A stretch of 64,000 bases of DNA from NCBI GenBank assembly GCA_040770625.1, contig JAXGIW010000007.1:1-64000 (forward strand). Reading direction: 5' to 3'. The position numbers and the translations under genes are program-made. Positions 10,270 through 20,199 of the stretch are shown here, piece by piece. This DNA is from 58-81 sp012729145. Its GTDB lineage: Bacteria; Synergistota; Synergistia; Synergistales; Thermovirgaceae. Numbering within the stretch: the stretch's first letter is position 1; every line of letters starts with the position of its first letter. The notes beneath the pieces are model-generated. The model did no database searches. It saw nothing but the letters and a program-made list of their open reading frames with translations, and was not told the DNA's origin.

Positions 10270-12336
10270 TCATGTCTTCAGCAACCCCAGATCCCCTGAT
10301 GTCTTGAACAGCCCGTCGCACCTCTCAAGAAGGGCTATTCTATTGTTCCTGATATGTTCATCGTTGTCCATCACCAGCACCTTGTCGAAAAAGGCTGAAA
10401 TGAACGGCTCCAGCTTTGAAAGGACCTTGGTCAACCGGGTCCAGTCGCATGACCCTACAGCCTCCTCGACCTGGGGTGAGAGAAGTTCCACTGCATCGTA
10501 GAGCTCTCTTTCGGCGTCCTCCCTTAACAGACCGGGGTCAAGTCCGATACCAGAGACCTCGGTTTTCTGAAGGATGTTCCTGACCCTTACGGCCGACGTG
10601 ATCAGGCCACCGAACCAGTCGGCCCCCTGGACCTCCTGGAAGGCCTCCAGCAGTCCAAGTGCCTGTTTTGGTCTCGATCCCGCCACAGAGATCGCAAGGG
10701 TGGTCAGCTCGTGGGAGTAGCCCTTCTCCCGAAGCTGATTATGGAGCCTATGGAGAATGAACTCCGTGGCGGCCTCTTTCTGGTCCTCCGAAAGTCCTCT
10801 CGACCCGGAGGAGACCTCCGTCAGTGCCAGAAGGTCTGCATCAAGGTCCATCCCCCACAGGATCTCGTTAAGCGTCCTCGAAGCCCTTCGTATTCCGTAG
10901 GGGTCCTGGGAGCCCGTCGGCTGGAGACCTGCCTTGAACCCTCCAGTGATGGTGTCTATTCTGTCGCAAATTCCCACCATGGCACCGATGATGTCGGAGG
11001 GGACCCTGTCACCGGAAAAGGCAGGGAGGTACTGTTCGTAGAGAGCCAGGGCCACCCTGGGGTTTTCGCCGTTCTTCAAGGCATACTCCCGCCCCATTAC
11101 TCCCCTCAGTTCAGGAAATTCGTACACCATATCGGTGACGCTGTCTGCCTTGGAGAGCAGTGCGGCGCGATCGACCATCTTGGCCTCCTCTGCTGAAAGG
11201 GACATCATCTCGCAAAGGGAGCCGCAGAGTTTTCTCACCTGGGAAACCTTTTCGTAGACCGTCCCCAGTTTTTCGTGGTGGACGATCTTCTTGAGAGGAT
11301 CCACTCTTGCCGAAAGTGGTATCTTCTGGTCCTCCTCCCAGAAGAAGGAGGCATCGGAGAGTCTCGCCCTCAGGACCCTCTCGTTACCCTCTCTGACTAC
11401 GGACATGTTGGTGGCACGGTTGTTGCTGACGCCTATGAAGAAGGGTTTCAGGGCTCCGGAACTGTCCCTTACCGGGAAGTAACGCTGATGGTTCTTCATG
11501 GTCGTGACAAGGACCTCCTCGGGGATGCCGAGAAATGACTGGTCAAAGGCCCCGAAGAACGGCACTGGGTATTCGACGAGAAAGAGGTTCTCTTCCACCA
11601 GGTCCTTGTCAAGGACGGCCTTTCCTCCTATCTCCTTCTCGATGGATGATATGCCTGCCAGCATCTTCTCCCTGCGCTTTTCAGGATCTGCGATGACGAA
11701 GTTATCGTGAAGCTTCTCAAGGTATTCACCCACGGTGGACACCTCGATCTTTCTGACACCCATGAAGCGATGTCCCCTTGTGAAGCTGTCGGAGACCACC
11801 GTTCCGAAGTCGACCTTCAGTGTTTCCTCCCCGTAAATGGACAGGAGCCACCTGACAGGCCGGGCAAAACGGTTGAAAGTACCGTCCCAGTACATGCTCT
11901 TCGGGAAGGAGAGCCTTTTAATTATCCTTTCAAGTATTTTCGGCAGGATCTCGGAAGTTGCTCTCCCCTCCTCCCTCTTGACAGCCACGACGAACTCCTG
12001 GCCTCCTATGTCCCTTTTCTCGAGGGAATCGACATCGACACCCTTGCTCTTCGCGAAACCCCTTGCGGCCTTGGTCGGATTGCCGCTGGGATCGAAACCC
12101 GATGTCCAGGCAGGCCCCTTGAACTCCTCGGTCTTGTCCTGCTGCCGTTCCTCCAGGGACCGCACTATCAGAACGATCCTCCTGGGAGTTCCCAGTGTAT
12201 GCATCTTCTCGAAGACCAGCCTTTCGGCCCGGAACTCCTCTTCCGCAATGGCCGCCGTCTCGGAAAGCGCAGGGGGGATAAACCTGGAAGGTATCTCCTC
12301 TGTCCCTATCTCTAGAAGAAGGTCCCTTTTCCCCAT
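10270..12336 (-). CDS. glyS: Glycyl-tRNA synthetase beta subunit
   Basis: At 688 residues this is the beta chain of the bacterial alpha2beta2 glycyl-tRNA synthetase. It binds tRNA and is needed for charging. It opens with the family signature LLLEIGTEEIPSRFIPPAL and carries ENPRVALALYEQYLPAF and GLQPTGSQDPYGIRRA in the C-terminal half. The alpha subunit gene is four bases upstream, so both are expected to be made from one message. Confidence 0.97.
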   Translation of the reverse strand: MGKRDLLLEIGTEEIPSRFIPPALSETAAIAEEEFRAERLVFEKMHTLGTPRRIVLIVRSLEERQQDKTEEFKGPAWTSGFDPSGNPTKAARGFAKSKGVDVDSLEKRDIGGQEFVVAVKREEGRATSEILPKILERIIKRLSFPKSMYWDGTFNRFARPVRWLLSIYGEETLKVDFGTVVSDSFTRGHRFMGVRKIEVSTVGEYLEKLHDNFVIADPEKRREKMLAGISSIEKEIGGKAVLDKDLVEENLFLVEYPVPFFGAFDQSFLGIPEEVLVTTMKNHQRYFPVRDSSGALKPFFIGVSNNRATNMSVVREGNERVLRARLSDASFFWEEDQKIPLSARVDPLKKIVHHEKLGTVYEKVSQVRKLCGSLCEMMSLSAEEAKMVDRAALLSKADSVTDMVYEFPELRGVMGREYALKNGENPRVALALYEQYLPAFSGDRVPSDIIGAMVGICDRIDTITGGFKAGLQPTGSQDPYGIRRASRTLNEILWGMDLDADLLALTEVSSGSRGLSEDQKEAATEFILHRLHNQLREKGYSHELTTLAISVAGSRPKQALGLLEAFQEVQGADWFGGLITSAVRVRNILQKTEVSGIGLDPGLLREDAERELYDAVELLSPQVEEAVGSCDWTRLTKVLSKLEPFISAFFDKVLVMDNDEHIRNNRIALLERCDGLFKTSGDLGLLKT

Positions 12337-12340
12337 CGTT

Positions 12341-13231
12341 CTACCTCCCGGTCCTTTCCTCGAATTTGCCTATCAGCGGGAAACCCATCTCTTCCCTCTG
12401 TCCGGCGTAGGACTGACAGCAGGCGCTTGCCAGGGCACGGACCCTGGAGATGTACCCCGTCCTCTCCGTAACACTTATGGCGTTCCTCGCATCCAGCAGG
12501 TTGAAGGTGTGGGAGCATTTCAGCACGTAGTCGTAGGATGGCAGCACCAGGCCCCTGGAAAGGGCGTTCCTGGCCTCGGCCTCGTACATGGAAAAGAGCC
12601 TGAAGAGCATTTCCGTATCGGAGACCTCGAAGTTGTATGTAGAGTGCTCTACTTCCCCCTTGTGGTGAACATCCCCATACCTTATTTTCCCCACCCATTC
12701 GAGGTCGTAGACGTTATCCACTTTCTGGACGAACATGGCTATTCTCTCGATCCCGTAGGTTATCTCTGCCGGTACCGGGTCCATATCAATGCCGCCCACC
12801 TGCTGGAAATAGGTGAACTGGGTGATCTCCATGCCGTCGAGCCATACCTCCCAGCCAAGGCCCCAGGCGCCTATGGTAGGCGATTCCCAGTCATCCTCAA
12901 CGAAACGGATGTCATGGTCGGCGGGCTCGATCCCCAACGTCTTCAAGCTTTCCAGGTAGATCTCCTGTATCTCTTCCGGGGCCGGCTGAATGATCACCTG
13001 GAACTGGTAGTAGTGCTGAAGGCGGTTGGGATTCTGCCCGTATCTTCCGTCGGTGGGGCGTCTTGACGGCTCCACGTAGGCCACCCTCCACGGTTCGGGC
13101 CCAAGCACACGCAGAGTAGTCGCGGGGTTCATGGTACCCGCCCCCACCTCGATATCGTACGGCTGCTGAATTATGCAACCCTGTTCGGCCCAGAACCTTT
13201 CAAGGCGCATCACTATCTCCTGCAGGTTCAC
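12341..13231 (-). CDS. glyQ: Glycyl-tRNA synthetase alpha subunit
   Basis: The 296-residue class II catalytic chain forms glycyl-adenylate. Strong family matches run throughout, including WAEQGCIIQQPYDIEVGAGT near the N-terminus, EPSRRPTDGRYGQNPNRLQ and GWEVWLDGMEITQFTYFQQ. Normal length. It lies 27 bases after recO and directly before glyS, reproducing the recO-glyQ-glyS order of Bacillus. Confidence 0.97.
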   Translation of the reverse strand: MNLQEIVMRLERFWAEQGCIIQQPYDIEVGAGTMNPATTLRVLGPEPWRVAYVEPSRRPTDGRYGQNPNRLQHYYQFQVIIQPAPEEIQEIYLESLKTLGIEPADHDIRFVEDDWESPTIGAWGLGWEVWLDGMEITQFTYFQQVGGIDMDPVPAEITYGIERIAMFVQKVDNVYDLEWVGKIRYGDVHHKGEVEHSTYNFEVSDTEMLFRLFSMYEAEARNALSRGLVLPSYDYVLKCSHTFNLLDARNAISVTERTGYISRVRALASACCQSYAGQREEMGFPLIGKFEERTGR

Positions 13232-13258
13232 CTGGATATTCCCCCTTCTGAAGCTGCG

Positions 13259-13978
13259 TCACGATCTGTCCGACAGCGTCCTTGCAAGCTGCCTTGTGCA
13301 TGAAACGACCTTCCCGGGATCGATCCCGGGCTGGACCTTGATCGCCAGCATCTCACTGTAGCTCAAGTTCAACGCAGTAAAAAGTTCACTTCTTTCCCGA
13401 GGGCTGAGTTCCACACCGTACCTTCCTCCGGAGCATCTTCCGCAGAATAGAGACTCTCCACAGAAAAGGGCACCTTCCAGTTCGACACCGCAACCCTGAC
13501 ATCTCTCCAGGTCAGGTGCAAGCCCCCAGCTCTTCAGCCATCTCCAGTAGAACCGCCAATCTGCCAGATCCACCCTCAGACTACCGGACTCCAGAATACA
13601 CAAGGACCAGTAGAAAATGGGCAGAAGGTCGTCGGAAGCATGTCCCGGAAATGTGTATTTTACCAGAGAAGAAGCCCACTCCGCAGCACACCTTATGCGG
13701 GATGGGGAACTCCTAAGGGACAGAAAGTCCTTTCTGACGTCTATCTCTCTCAGGTACCACCTGTTGGGTCCCCTGTATATGTGAAATGTGCCCCACACCA
13801 GTGGATCGGTGGCACCTCCGAACCGGACCTTGCCCCGGGCAGCACCGGGTGCAAGAAGCCAGACAGGCCCCTCCTTTTCGAGAAGGGCGTAAATGCTCCT
13901 GTCGCCCTCGTTGGAATCTTTCCTTCGGAGAACTACTCCACGTTTCCGGAGCAACCCCTGACCGGTCCTGCTCTCCAA
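13259..13978 (-). CDS. recO: DNA repair protein RecO
   Basis: RecO loads RecA onto SSB-coated DNA in the RecFOR pathway and anneals strands. The 239-residue protein has an N-terminal OB-fold part (RKRGVVLRRKDSNEGDRSIY) and a C-terminal helical part with a four-cysteine zinc motif (ERCQGCG and LFCGRC, near residues 160-185). Sequence identity within RecO is low in general, so assignment leans on the motif and the position between era and glyQ. The spacing to era is 13 bases. Confidence 0.88.
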   Translation of the reverse strand: MESRTGQGLLRKRGVVLRRKDSNEGDRSIYALLEKEGPVWLLAPGAARGKVRFGGATDPLVWGTFHIYRGPNRWYLREIDVRKDFLSLRSSPSRIRCAAEWASSLVKYTFPGHASDDLLPIFYWSLCILESGSLRVDLADWRFYWRWLKSWGLAPDLERCQGCGVELEGALFCGESLFCGRCSGGRYGVELSPRERSELFTALNLSYSEMLAIKVQPGIDPGKVVSCTRQLARTLSDRS

Positions 13979-13991
13979 GTACGCATCCCCT

Positions 13992-14903
13992 CTATGTATA
14001 GCCCATTCTCCTGAGTTCCTTTTCGGAGTTCCTCCACCCGGGCCTTACCTTTACCCAGAGGTCCAGGTAGACTTTGTACCCGAAAACCTCTTCAAGCTCC
14101 TTCCGGGCGACTTCACCTATGCTCTTGAGTCTTGCCCCGCCCTTTCCGATAAGGATAGCCTTCTGACCTGATCTCTCCACAAAGATAGTTGCGCGTACCA
14201 GCAGGTTTCTCCTCTCAGGGTACTCCTCGGGCGACTTGAACTCTTCTACGAGGACGGCAACGCTATGGGGCACCTCCTGCTCGGTCTGCCTGAGCACCTG
14301 CTCCCTGATGACCTCGGCAGCGAGGAATCGTTCGGTGCAGTCCACCAGCCTGTCGTCCTCGAAGATAGGAGGTCCGGGGGGCATGATAGAAAAGAGGGTG
14401 TCCAGGAGGAGATCAAGGTTGCGCCTTTCAAGGGCCGATACCAATACGGTATGGATGAATTTCTTCCTTTCGGTGAAACAGTTCCATCCATCAGACAGGC
14501 CTGGAGGGCCCGGTTCGTCGATCTTGTTCACCACCAGAACGACAGGAACGGTTATGCTCTTGAGGATGTCAAGGATGATCTCGTCAGCCTTTCCTATCCT
14601 CCTGTCCCGAGCTTCCACGAGAAAACAGACGACATCTGCCATCTCCAGAGAGATCGCCGCCTGTCTTTCCATGAAACGACCCAGATCGTGAAGGGGCCGG
14701 TGCAGTCCCGGTGTATCTATGAAGACCATCTGCCCGCGCGGGTCGTTCAGGACCGCCCTGATGCTGTTGCGGGTGGTCTGGGGCTTGTTCGAGACAATGG
14801 CGGCCTTGGCGCCCACCAGGACGTTGATCAGCGTGGATTTGCCAACGTTGGGCCTTCCCACAACAGCAACGTAACCGGACCTGAAAGTAGGGGCTTCGTT
14901 CAT
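13992..14903 (-). CDS. era: GTPase Era
   Basis: Era is an essential GTPase that binds the 3' end of 16S rRNA during 30S assembly. The 303-residue protein has G1 GRPNVGKST, G3 DTPG and G4 NKID in the N-terminal half, and a C-terminal KH domain with ILIGKGGARLKSIG. It overlaps the end of cdd by four bases (ATGA), implying translational coupling. ybeY, another 16S maturation gene, sits three genes upstream. Confidence 0.97.
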   Translation of the reverse strand: MNEAPTFRSGYVAVVGRPNVGKSTLINVLVGAKAAIVSNKPQTTRNSIRAVLNDPRGQMVFIDTPGLHRPLHDLGRFMERQAAISLEMADVVCFLVEARDRRIGKADEIILDILKSITVPVVLVVNKIDEPGPPGLSDGWNCFTERKKFIHTVLVSALERRNLDLLLDTLFSIMPPGPPIFEDDRLVDCTERFLAAEVIREQVLRQTEQEVPHSVAVLVEEFKSPEEYPERRNLLVRATIFVERSGQKAILIGKGGARLKSIGEVARKELEEVFGYKVYLDLWVKVRPGWRNSEKELRRMGYT

Positions 14904-15331
14904 CCCCTGGACTCTCCTAGTTGAAAGGGCCTGGGGAAAAGATCCTCCAGTGAGACGACCTCAAGTCCTCCCTTGCCGTCTTCTAACACGACCGCCATGG
15001 AGGGGTTGAACTCAGCCAGCACCTGCCGGCAAGCCCCGCAGGGAGTACACGGCACGCCAGGAGGACCTGCCACGGCTATTGCGACCGGGTTTACCCTTCC
15101 TGAGGCGACAAGCATGGAGACGGCATTCCTTTCAGCACAGACCGAAAGGCCATAGCTACCGTTCTCCACGTTGCAGGCCCGGAAGACGACTCCATCCCCG
15201 GACAGGACGGCAGCGCCCACCGGGAACCCCGAGTAGGGTGCGTAGGCTTTATCCCTGGCACCCCTTGCTTCCGCCATAAGACCTTTCAGGACTTCGACCG
15301 GCAGAGGGGCTTTTTGGGTAAATTCTCTCAT
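14900..15331 (-). CDS. cdd: Cytidine deaminase
   Basis: Deaminates cytidine and deoxycytidine to the uridine forms in pyrimidine salvage. The 143-residue chain is a typical homotetrameric type, with the zinc/catalytic motif CAERNA (Cys65, Glu67) and CTPCGACRQ (Cys98, Cys101). It overlaps its neighbours on both sides by four bases, so it is inside a tightly packed operon. Confidence 0.95.
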   Translation of the reverse strand: MREFTQKAPLPVEVLKGLMAEARGARDKAYAPYSGFPVGAAVLSGDGVVFRACNVENGSYGLSVCAERNAVSMLVASGRVNPVAIAVAGPPGVPCTPCGACRQVLAEFNPSMAVVLEDGKGGLEVVSLEDLFPRPFQLGESRG

Positions 15332-16611
15332 TCCACTACATCTCCGATCCTGAACAGGTCGTCCAGGGGGGTCACCCTGACCATTTTGATCCTGTGGTCC
15401 TCCACCTCAAGGACCTGGAACTCCCAGTGACCGTATGGCAGTCTCTGCCCCTTGTCCGGGAAGCGCCCGGCCAGGGACAGGACCAGACCGCCCACACTGT
15501 CCATGTCGCTTGATTCGAAGGGATAGCCCAGGGCCTCGCTGAGATCCTCGAGCCCCATCTGCCCCCTGACAAGATAGCTGCCGTCGGGCTCCTTCTGGAT
15601 CAGGGCGCTCTCATCGTCGTATTCGTCCTGTATCTCGCCGACGATCTCCTCGATAAGGTCCTCAAGGGTGACCAATCCCGCCGTCCCGCCGTATTCATCG
15701 ATCACGATGGCCATATGGACCCTCTTGCCTCTCATTACGTCGAAAAGGTCTGCTATTCTCATCGTCTCAGGTACGAAGAGCGCCTCCCTTGCCAGTGAAG
15801 AAACCGGGATCGAGGTTTCGTCCGACATGAAAGCCCCTATAAGATCCTTCACATAGAGGATCCCCACAATGTGATCGGGGCTCTTCTCGTAGACGGGAAG
15901 CCTTGAGTGCCCGCACTCCCTGAACACCGGGATGGAGTCGCTAATGCTAATGTCGCCGGGGACGGCCATCATGTCTGTCCTGGGTATCATGATCTCGTAG
16001 ACCCTGGTCTCCTCGAAGGAAATAACGCCGTGGATCATCCGGCGCTCCTCCTCTTCGAATACTCCCGAGGCCTCCCCGATGTTGACCATCTGCTCTATCT
16101 CCTCCCTGGTCACAAAGGGGTGCTGGGATGAAAGATCGACCTTCATGAGGGATCCGAAGAACTTGACTATCCCCACGGTGATCCAGATCAGCGGGGAGAA
16201 GACAACATTGATGAACCTGAGGAGAGGCAGGGCGTTCGAGACTATCCCGTCAGGTTTCAGAATGGCTATGCTCTTGGGGAGTATTTCTCCGAAGATCACT
16301 ATCACTACCGTCATGAAGGCCACTGCCAGCAGGAGCCCCTTCGCCCCTATTAGGGATATCGCCACCTGGGTCGCGACAGCACTTGCGGCTATATTGACAA
16401 GGTTGTTCCCGATAAGGATGACAGTCAGGGCCCTCTGCATGTCTGATATCAGCCAGTCTATTCCTTTTCTTCTTTGCGGGTTCTTTTCCTGGATCGCAAG
16501 GAGCTTGCCACGGCCTATGGAGGTGATGGCCGTCTCGCTGCTACTGAAGAAAGCCGAGAAGAGTAGAAGTACGACCAGGATCAGAATACTTTGGGCGATC
16601 TCTTGGTTCAC
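15328..16611 (-). CDS. CNNM/CorC-like membrane protein with CBS domains
   Basis: A 427-residue protein with an N-terminal DUF21 membrane domain of about four helices, a CBS pair in the middle (including the AIVIDEYGGTAGLVTLEDL segment) and a C-terminal CorC_HlyC domain. Relatives are linked to magnesium or cobalt export and were once called haemolysins; activity cannot be assigned more exactly. The start is GTG, directly after the ybeY stop codon, so expression probably depends on coupling. Confidence 0.9.
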   Translation of the reverse strand: MNQEIAQSILILVVLLLFSAFFSSSETAITSIGRGKLLAIQEKNPQRRKGIDWLISDMQRALTVILIGNNLVNIAASAVATQVAISLIGAKGLLLAVAFMTVVIVIFGEILPKSIAILKPDGIVSNALPLLRFINVVFSPLIWITVGIVKFFGSLMKVDLSSQHPFVTREEIEQMVNIGEASGVFEEEERRMIHGVISFEETRVYEIMIPRTDMMAVPGDISISDSIPVFRECGHSRLPVYEKSPDHIVGILYVKDLIGAFMSDETSIPVSSLAREALFVPETMRIADLFDVMRGKRVHMAIVIDEYGGTAGLVTLEDLIEEIVGEIQDEYDDESALIQKEPDGSYLVRGQMGLEDLSEALGYPFESSDMDSVGGLVLSLAGRFPDKGQRLPYGHWEFQVLEVEDHRIKMVRVTPLDDLFRIGDVVE

Positions 16612-17160
16612 CTACTGATCCATCCTTTCTTGTTGAGCCTTTGTCCCTGCTTCTCCCCCGGAGGCCAGGTAATTTTCCACTCTGTCCCGATAACGCTTCT
16701 GGACCTCCCACATCTCGAGCCTTTTTTCCTCGGTTTCGTGGTCCCAACCAAAGAGGTGCAGAAGTCCGTGTACCAGCACCAGAGAGAGTTCGCTGAGGGG
16801 AGAATGTCCTGCCTCTGATGCGTTCTCGAGCACCTTTTCCGCACAGATCATAATGTCGCCCAGGAGACACTCGGGGAGATCCGGCGGGCAGGAGAACACC
16901 CCGTCGGAGGCATGGATGGGGAAGGAGAGCACATCCGTGGGATAGTCCTCTCCCATGAAGCGGCCGTTCAGCCTGCTCATCTCTTCCTCGTCAATGAAAC
17001 TGACCGAAAGGAGGATCTCCCCCCCCCGGTCCCAGCCTGGACAGAGTGTCAGAAAAGTCTCCTCTGCTACCTCTCCCAGTGCGCCCGGGATCCTCTCGAT
17101 GATCCCGCCTGGCAACACTTCCTGTGAAATGCCTGTAACCTCGGTAAGCACCTTCATCAT
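16612..17160 (-). CDS. ybeY: Endoribonuclease YbeY
   Basis: YbeY is a zinc-dependent single-strand RNase acting in 16S 3'-end maturation and ribosome quality control. The three zinc histidines are visible in HGLLHLFGWDHE (His131, His135, His141). At 182 residues it is slightly longer than most homologues, with an N-terminal extension. It overlaps the end of pgpH by four bases; two consecutive ATG codons are possible starts. Position next to pgpH and phoH matches Bacillus yqfG. Confidence 0.93.
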   Translation of the reverse strand: MMKVLTEVTGISQEVLPGGIIERIPGALGEVAEETFLTLCPGWDRGGEILLSVSFIDEEEMSRLNGRFMGEDYPTDVLSFPIHASDGVFSCPPDLPECLLGDIMICAEKVLENASEAGHSPLSELSLVLVHGLLHLFGWDHETEEKRLEMWEVQKRYRDRVENYLASGGEAGTKAQQERMDQ

Positions 17161-19217
17161 CCAGAAGCCTCCATTGTCTCCTCTTCCGTGGTCCCTATGG
17201 GAGCGATCTTCCGCGTGTGATAGACGTGTTTCAAGGTCTCGATAAAGGCGGTCTTTATCCTGGTAAGGTCCTGGAGGGTAAGAGGCACATCGGAGAGCTG
17301 GGATTCGGCTATCTTTGTGTCAATTACCTCCTTTGCCAATTCCTCCAGTTCACGGCTGTCGGTTATGGCGGGGGCAGCTGCCCTGACGGCGGCCTCGACC
17401 GAATCGGCAAGCATCAGCACCGCCGATTCCCGGCTCCTGGGACGGTCACCGGGATAACAGAACTGGTCCATGGGCAGGTCCGGATCCAGGCTCAGGGCCT
17501 TCTTGTAAAAATAATGGAGACAGGTGGTCCCATGATGCTCCTTGATGAAGACCCTGATCTTCTTGGGGATCCCGAACTGCCGGGCCGTTTCCAGCCCCTC
17601 CCTGACATGGGAGATTATTATTAGCGCGGAAAGGGTGGGCGCAAGTTCGTCATGAGGATTGTGACCGGTCTGCTGGTTCTCCACGAAGAACTGGGGTCGC
17701 CTGAGCTTCCCCACGTCGTGGAAAGATGCTCCTGCCTTGACGAGAAGAGGGTTCATCTTAAGCTTACCGGCTGCGGCTTCGGCGAGGGTCCCGACCATCA
17801 GCGAGTGGTGATAGGTTCCCGGGGCTTCTATCTGGAGCCTTTTCAGCAGGGGGTGAGATGGGTGTGTAAGGTCAACGAGACGGATTGGGGTCAGGATATC
17901 GAAGAATCTCTCCCAGAGAGGAAGAGCGACCAGGGCAACCATTACCCAGGCAAAAGCCGAGACGATCTGGGTGACTAGGATCGATCTGTCCGATGGCAGG
18001 TATAGGCCCCAACCTATGAAGAAGGCCCCGAAGGCAAGGAAGAACCCCAGGAGGAACATCTTCCGGACAAGGTCCAGGCGGCTCGTGATCTTCCTCATGA
18101 GTATGTATCCGAGGCTCGCAGTTATCCCAGAAGCGAACACGGAGAGCATAAGGCCCACCGTTGAACTGCCTGAAGTTATCACCGATCCGATTATTCCACC
18201 CCAAAGGACCAGGTGAAATGCGAAGGAGCCGGAAAGGCCAAGGTAGGCCCACCCTGCCAGGGATATCACACCGAGTCCGTTCTCTCCAAGAAGTGCCGAG
18301 ACGAACATGGCGACCCATCCGGCTATCAGGATGGTGATAATGAAGCCCCACTCCAGGGAGTCGAAATTGAACTCCCGGCGCACGGAGTACCACCACATCC
18401 ACGATGCCCAGAGAATGACCCCAAGGACGACGAAGGTCAGGGTCTTCCAGGGGAATGATAGCTCCGGGTATCCCTGGGCCCGGAGTACAAGAGCCAGTTC
18501 GGCCGATACCGTCTCACCCTCCCTGACGATGACATCTCCCACCGCAAGGACCCTCTCCACAGGTTCTATCTCCGAAGCGGCAAGAACCCTGACCTCACTG
18601 GTCATTTCAGGGTCCATTACCATGGCTCTCTCCATTATATGATCAAGGATCTGGAAGGCCAGGTTCTGCTCGGGTATGGAGAGGTCCGAGGCCTCAAGGC
18701 CCTTCCAGATCGTCTCTGCCGGGGATCCTTCCATCATCGGGAAGCTGAGCATTGATATGGCGACCCTTGAAGAAACGGTTGCGATCCTCCCTGCCGAGAT
18801 CTCTGGGAGACTCTCCAGGATACCAGCCAGTGATTCCGGCAGAACAGTCCTGTACTCCCCACTCTCTATCGAAGCCAGTTTGCTTTTTACCTCTTCCGGG
18901 AACCTCCTGTCCCTCACAAGGACACCACCGACGTCGGACATCCTTTGTTCCCTGAGCGCCCTGGTGGCGTTCTCGTCGACGATCCTCATCCGTGAATGGG
19001 CATAGAAGGTCTGTGGAGCGGGGCTGCCGATCCGGAAGGAACTCCTGCCATCCCTCACCCACCACGTGCCTGCAAGTAGTGAGGAGGCAACAGCCGCAAG
19101 CAGGAAAGTGGCCGTCCAGCGCAGACGGTATACCCTGTCACTGGCCATCTTTTCGGCGTATAGCCCTATTCGGGAGAGAGCGGGTCCTTTACTGCCGTTT
19201 CTGCTCATATTCTTCAT
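17157..19217 (-). CDS. pgpH: Seven-TM HD-domain c-di-AMP phosphodiesterase (PgpH family)
   Basis: The layout is one N-terminal membrane helix, a large extracytoplasmic 7TMR-HDED domain, seven membrane helices in the middle and a C-terminal HD domain with HSLMVGTLAE, FHDVGK and HHGTT. Known relatives (Listeria PgpH, Bacillus YqfF) hydrolyse c-di-AMP. The start is uncertain. I use 19217, which gives 686 aa and overlaps phoH by 29 bases; ATG at 19208 or 19256 is also possible. The gene for CdaA, the synthase of the same messenger, lies at 37424-38269. Confidence 0.88.
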   Translation of the reverse strand: MKNMSRNGSKGPALSRIGLYAEKMASDRVYRLRWTATFLLAAVASSLLAGTWWVRDGRSSFRIGSPAPQTFYAHSRMRIVDENATRALREQRMSDVGGVLVRDRRFPEEVKSKLASIESGEYRTVLPESLAGILESLPEISAGRIATVSSRVAISMLSFPMMEGSPAETIWKGLEASDLSIPEQNLAFQILDHIMERAMVMDPEMTSEVRVLAASEIEPVERVLAVGDVIVREGETVSAELALVLRAQGYPELSFPWKTLTFVVLGVILWASWMWWYSVRREFNFDSLEWGFIITILIAGWVAMFVSALLGENGLGVISLAGWAYLGLSGSFAFHLVLWGGIIGSVITSGSSTVGLMLSVFASGITASLGYILMRKITSRLDLVRKMFLLGFFLAFGAFFIGWGLYLPSDRSILVTQIVSAFAWVMVALVALPLWERFFDILTPIRLVDLTHPSHPLLKRLQIEAPGTYHHSLMVGTLAEAAAGKLKMNPLLVKAGASFHDVGKLRRPQFFVENQQTGHNPHDELAPTLSALIIISHVREGLETARQFGIPKKIRVFIKEHHGTTCLHYFYKKALSLDPDLPMDQFCYPGDRPRSRESAVLMLADSVEAAVRAAAPAITDSRELEELAKEVIDTKIAESQLSDVPLTLQDLTRIKTAFIETLKHVYHTRKIAPIGTTEEETMEASG

Positions 19218-20199
19218 AAGCCTGGACGATCCTTTGAACGACTTCGTGACGAACAACGTCGTTCTTGTCGAGAGACACGAATTCGACCCCGGGGATCCTC
19301 TTCAGGATGTTCCTTACCACTTTTAGACCAGAGTCCTTGCCCGAGGGGAGGTCTATCTGGGTTATATCCCCTATGACGACCGCCTTGGAGCCGAAACCCA
19401 GTCTGGTGAGGAACATCTTCATCTGTTCAGGAGTGGTGTTCTGGGCCTCATCAAGAATAATGAAGCTGTCATTCAATGTCCTACCCCTCATATACGCGAG
19501 GGGGGCTATCTCGATCACCTTCTTCTCTACGTACTTCATGAACCTCTCCGGAGAGAACATTTCGTAGAAGGCATCATAAAGGGGCCTCAGGTAAGGCTCG
19601 ACCTTCTCCTTCAGATCCCCTGGAAGATACCCCAGGCTCTCTCCGGCCTCTACGGCGGGACGGACGAGAACGACCCTGTTGACCTTGCCCTCCTTGAGGG
19701 CAGCCACGGCGAGAGCAACGGCGAGGTAGGTCTTGCCCGTCCCGGCAGGACCTACAGCGAAGAGGACATCGTTCCTTCTTATGGCGTCAACATAACGCTT
19801 CTGGCCCCCTGTCTTCGGACGTACCGGCTTTCCCCTGTAGGTCAGGCAAATTACGTCCTCGTACATGGGCAGAAGATCGATGACACCCTCCTCTGCGAAA
19901 ACGTTCATGGCATAGGTGACCTCGGCAGGTCGAAGGACGTGCCCCTTTCTGGCAATACCCATAAGCTGCCTGATCAGTTCCGAGACCAGGTCGACGACCT
20001 CGGTATCAGGCCCTTGTACGGAGACCAGAAGGTCCTTGACGGCGAGCCTTACAGGGTAACGCTCCTCTATGAGCCTCAGGTTCTCGTCCCTGGGACCGAG
20101 AAGACGCGAAAGGGTCTCTTCGTTGGACGCCTCCACGGAACAGCTCCTGTCGGAGATAACCCTGTCACCCGCTGTTCTTCCCGCCCTGTCATGCTTCAT
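19189..20199 (-). CDS. phoH: PhoH-like ATPase
   Basis: The 336-residue protein has an N-terminal KH-like part and a C-terminal PhoH ATPase domain with Walker A AVGPAGTGKTYLAVALAVAAL and Walker B FIILDEAQNTTPEQ. The role is thought to be in RNA metabolism, as it is commonly next to ybeY. It starts with a four-base overlap of the Nfu gene, and its tail overlaps pgpH. Confidence 0.93.
   Translation of the reverse strand: MKHDRAGRTAGDRVISDRSCSVEASNEETLSRLLGPRDENLRLIEERYPVRLAVKDLLVSVQGPDTEVVDLVSELIRQLMGIARKGHVLRPAEVTYAMNVFAEEGVIDLLPMYEDVICLTYRGKPVRPKTGGQKRYVDAIRRNDVLFAVGPAGTGKTYLAVALAVAALKEGKVNRVVLVRPAVEAGESLGYLPGDLKEKVEPYLRPLYDAFYEMFSPERFMKYVEKKVIEIAPLAYMRGRTLNDSFIILDEAQNTTPEQMKMFLTRLGFGSKAVVIGDITQIDLPSGKDSGLKVVRNILKRIPGVEFVSLDKNDVVRHEVVQRIVQAYEEYEQKRQ

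Noticed and set aside
11837..13066. A 409-codon plus-strand frame
   Set aside because: It is antisense to glyS and glyQ and is explained by codon bias of the true genes.
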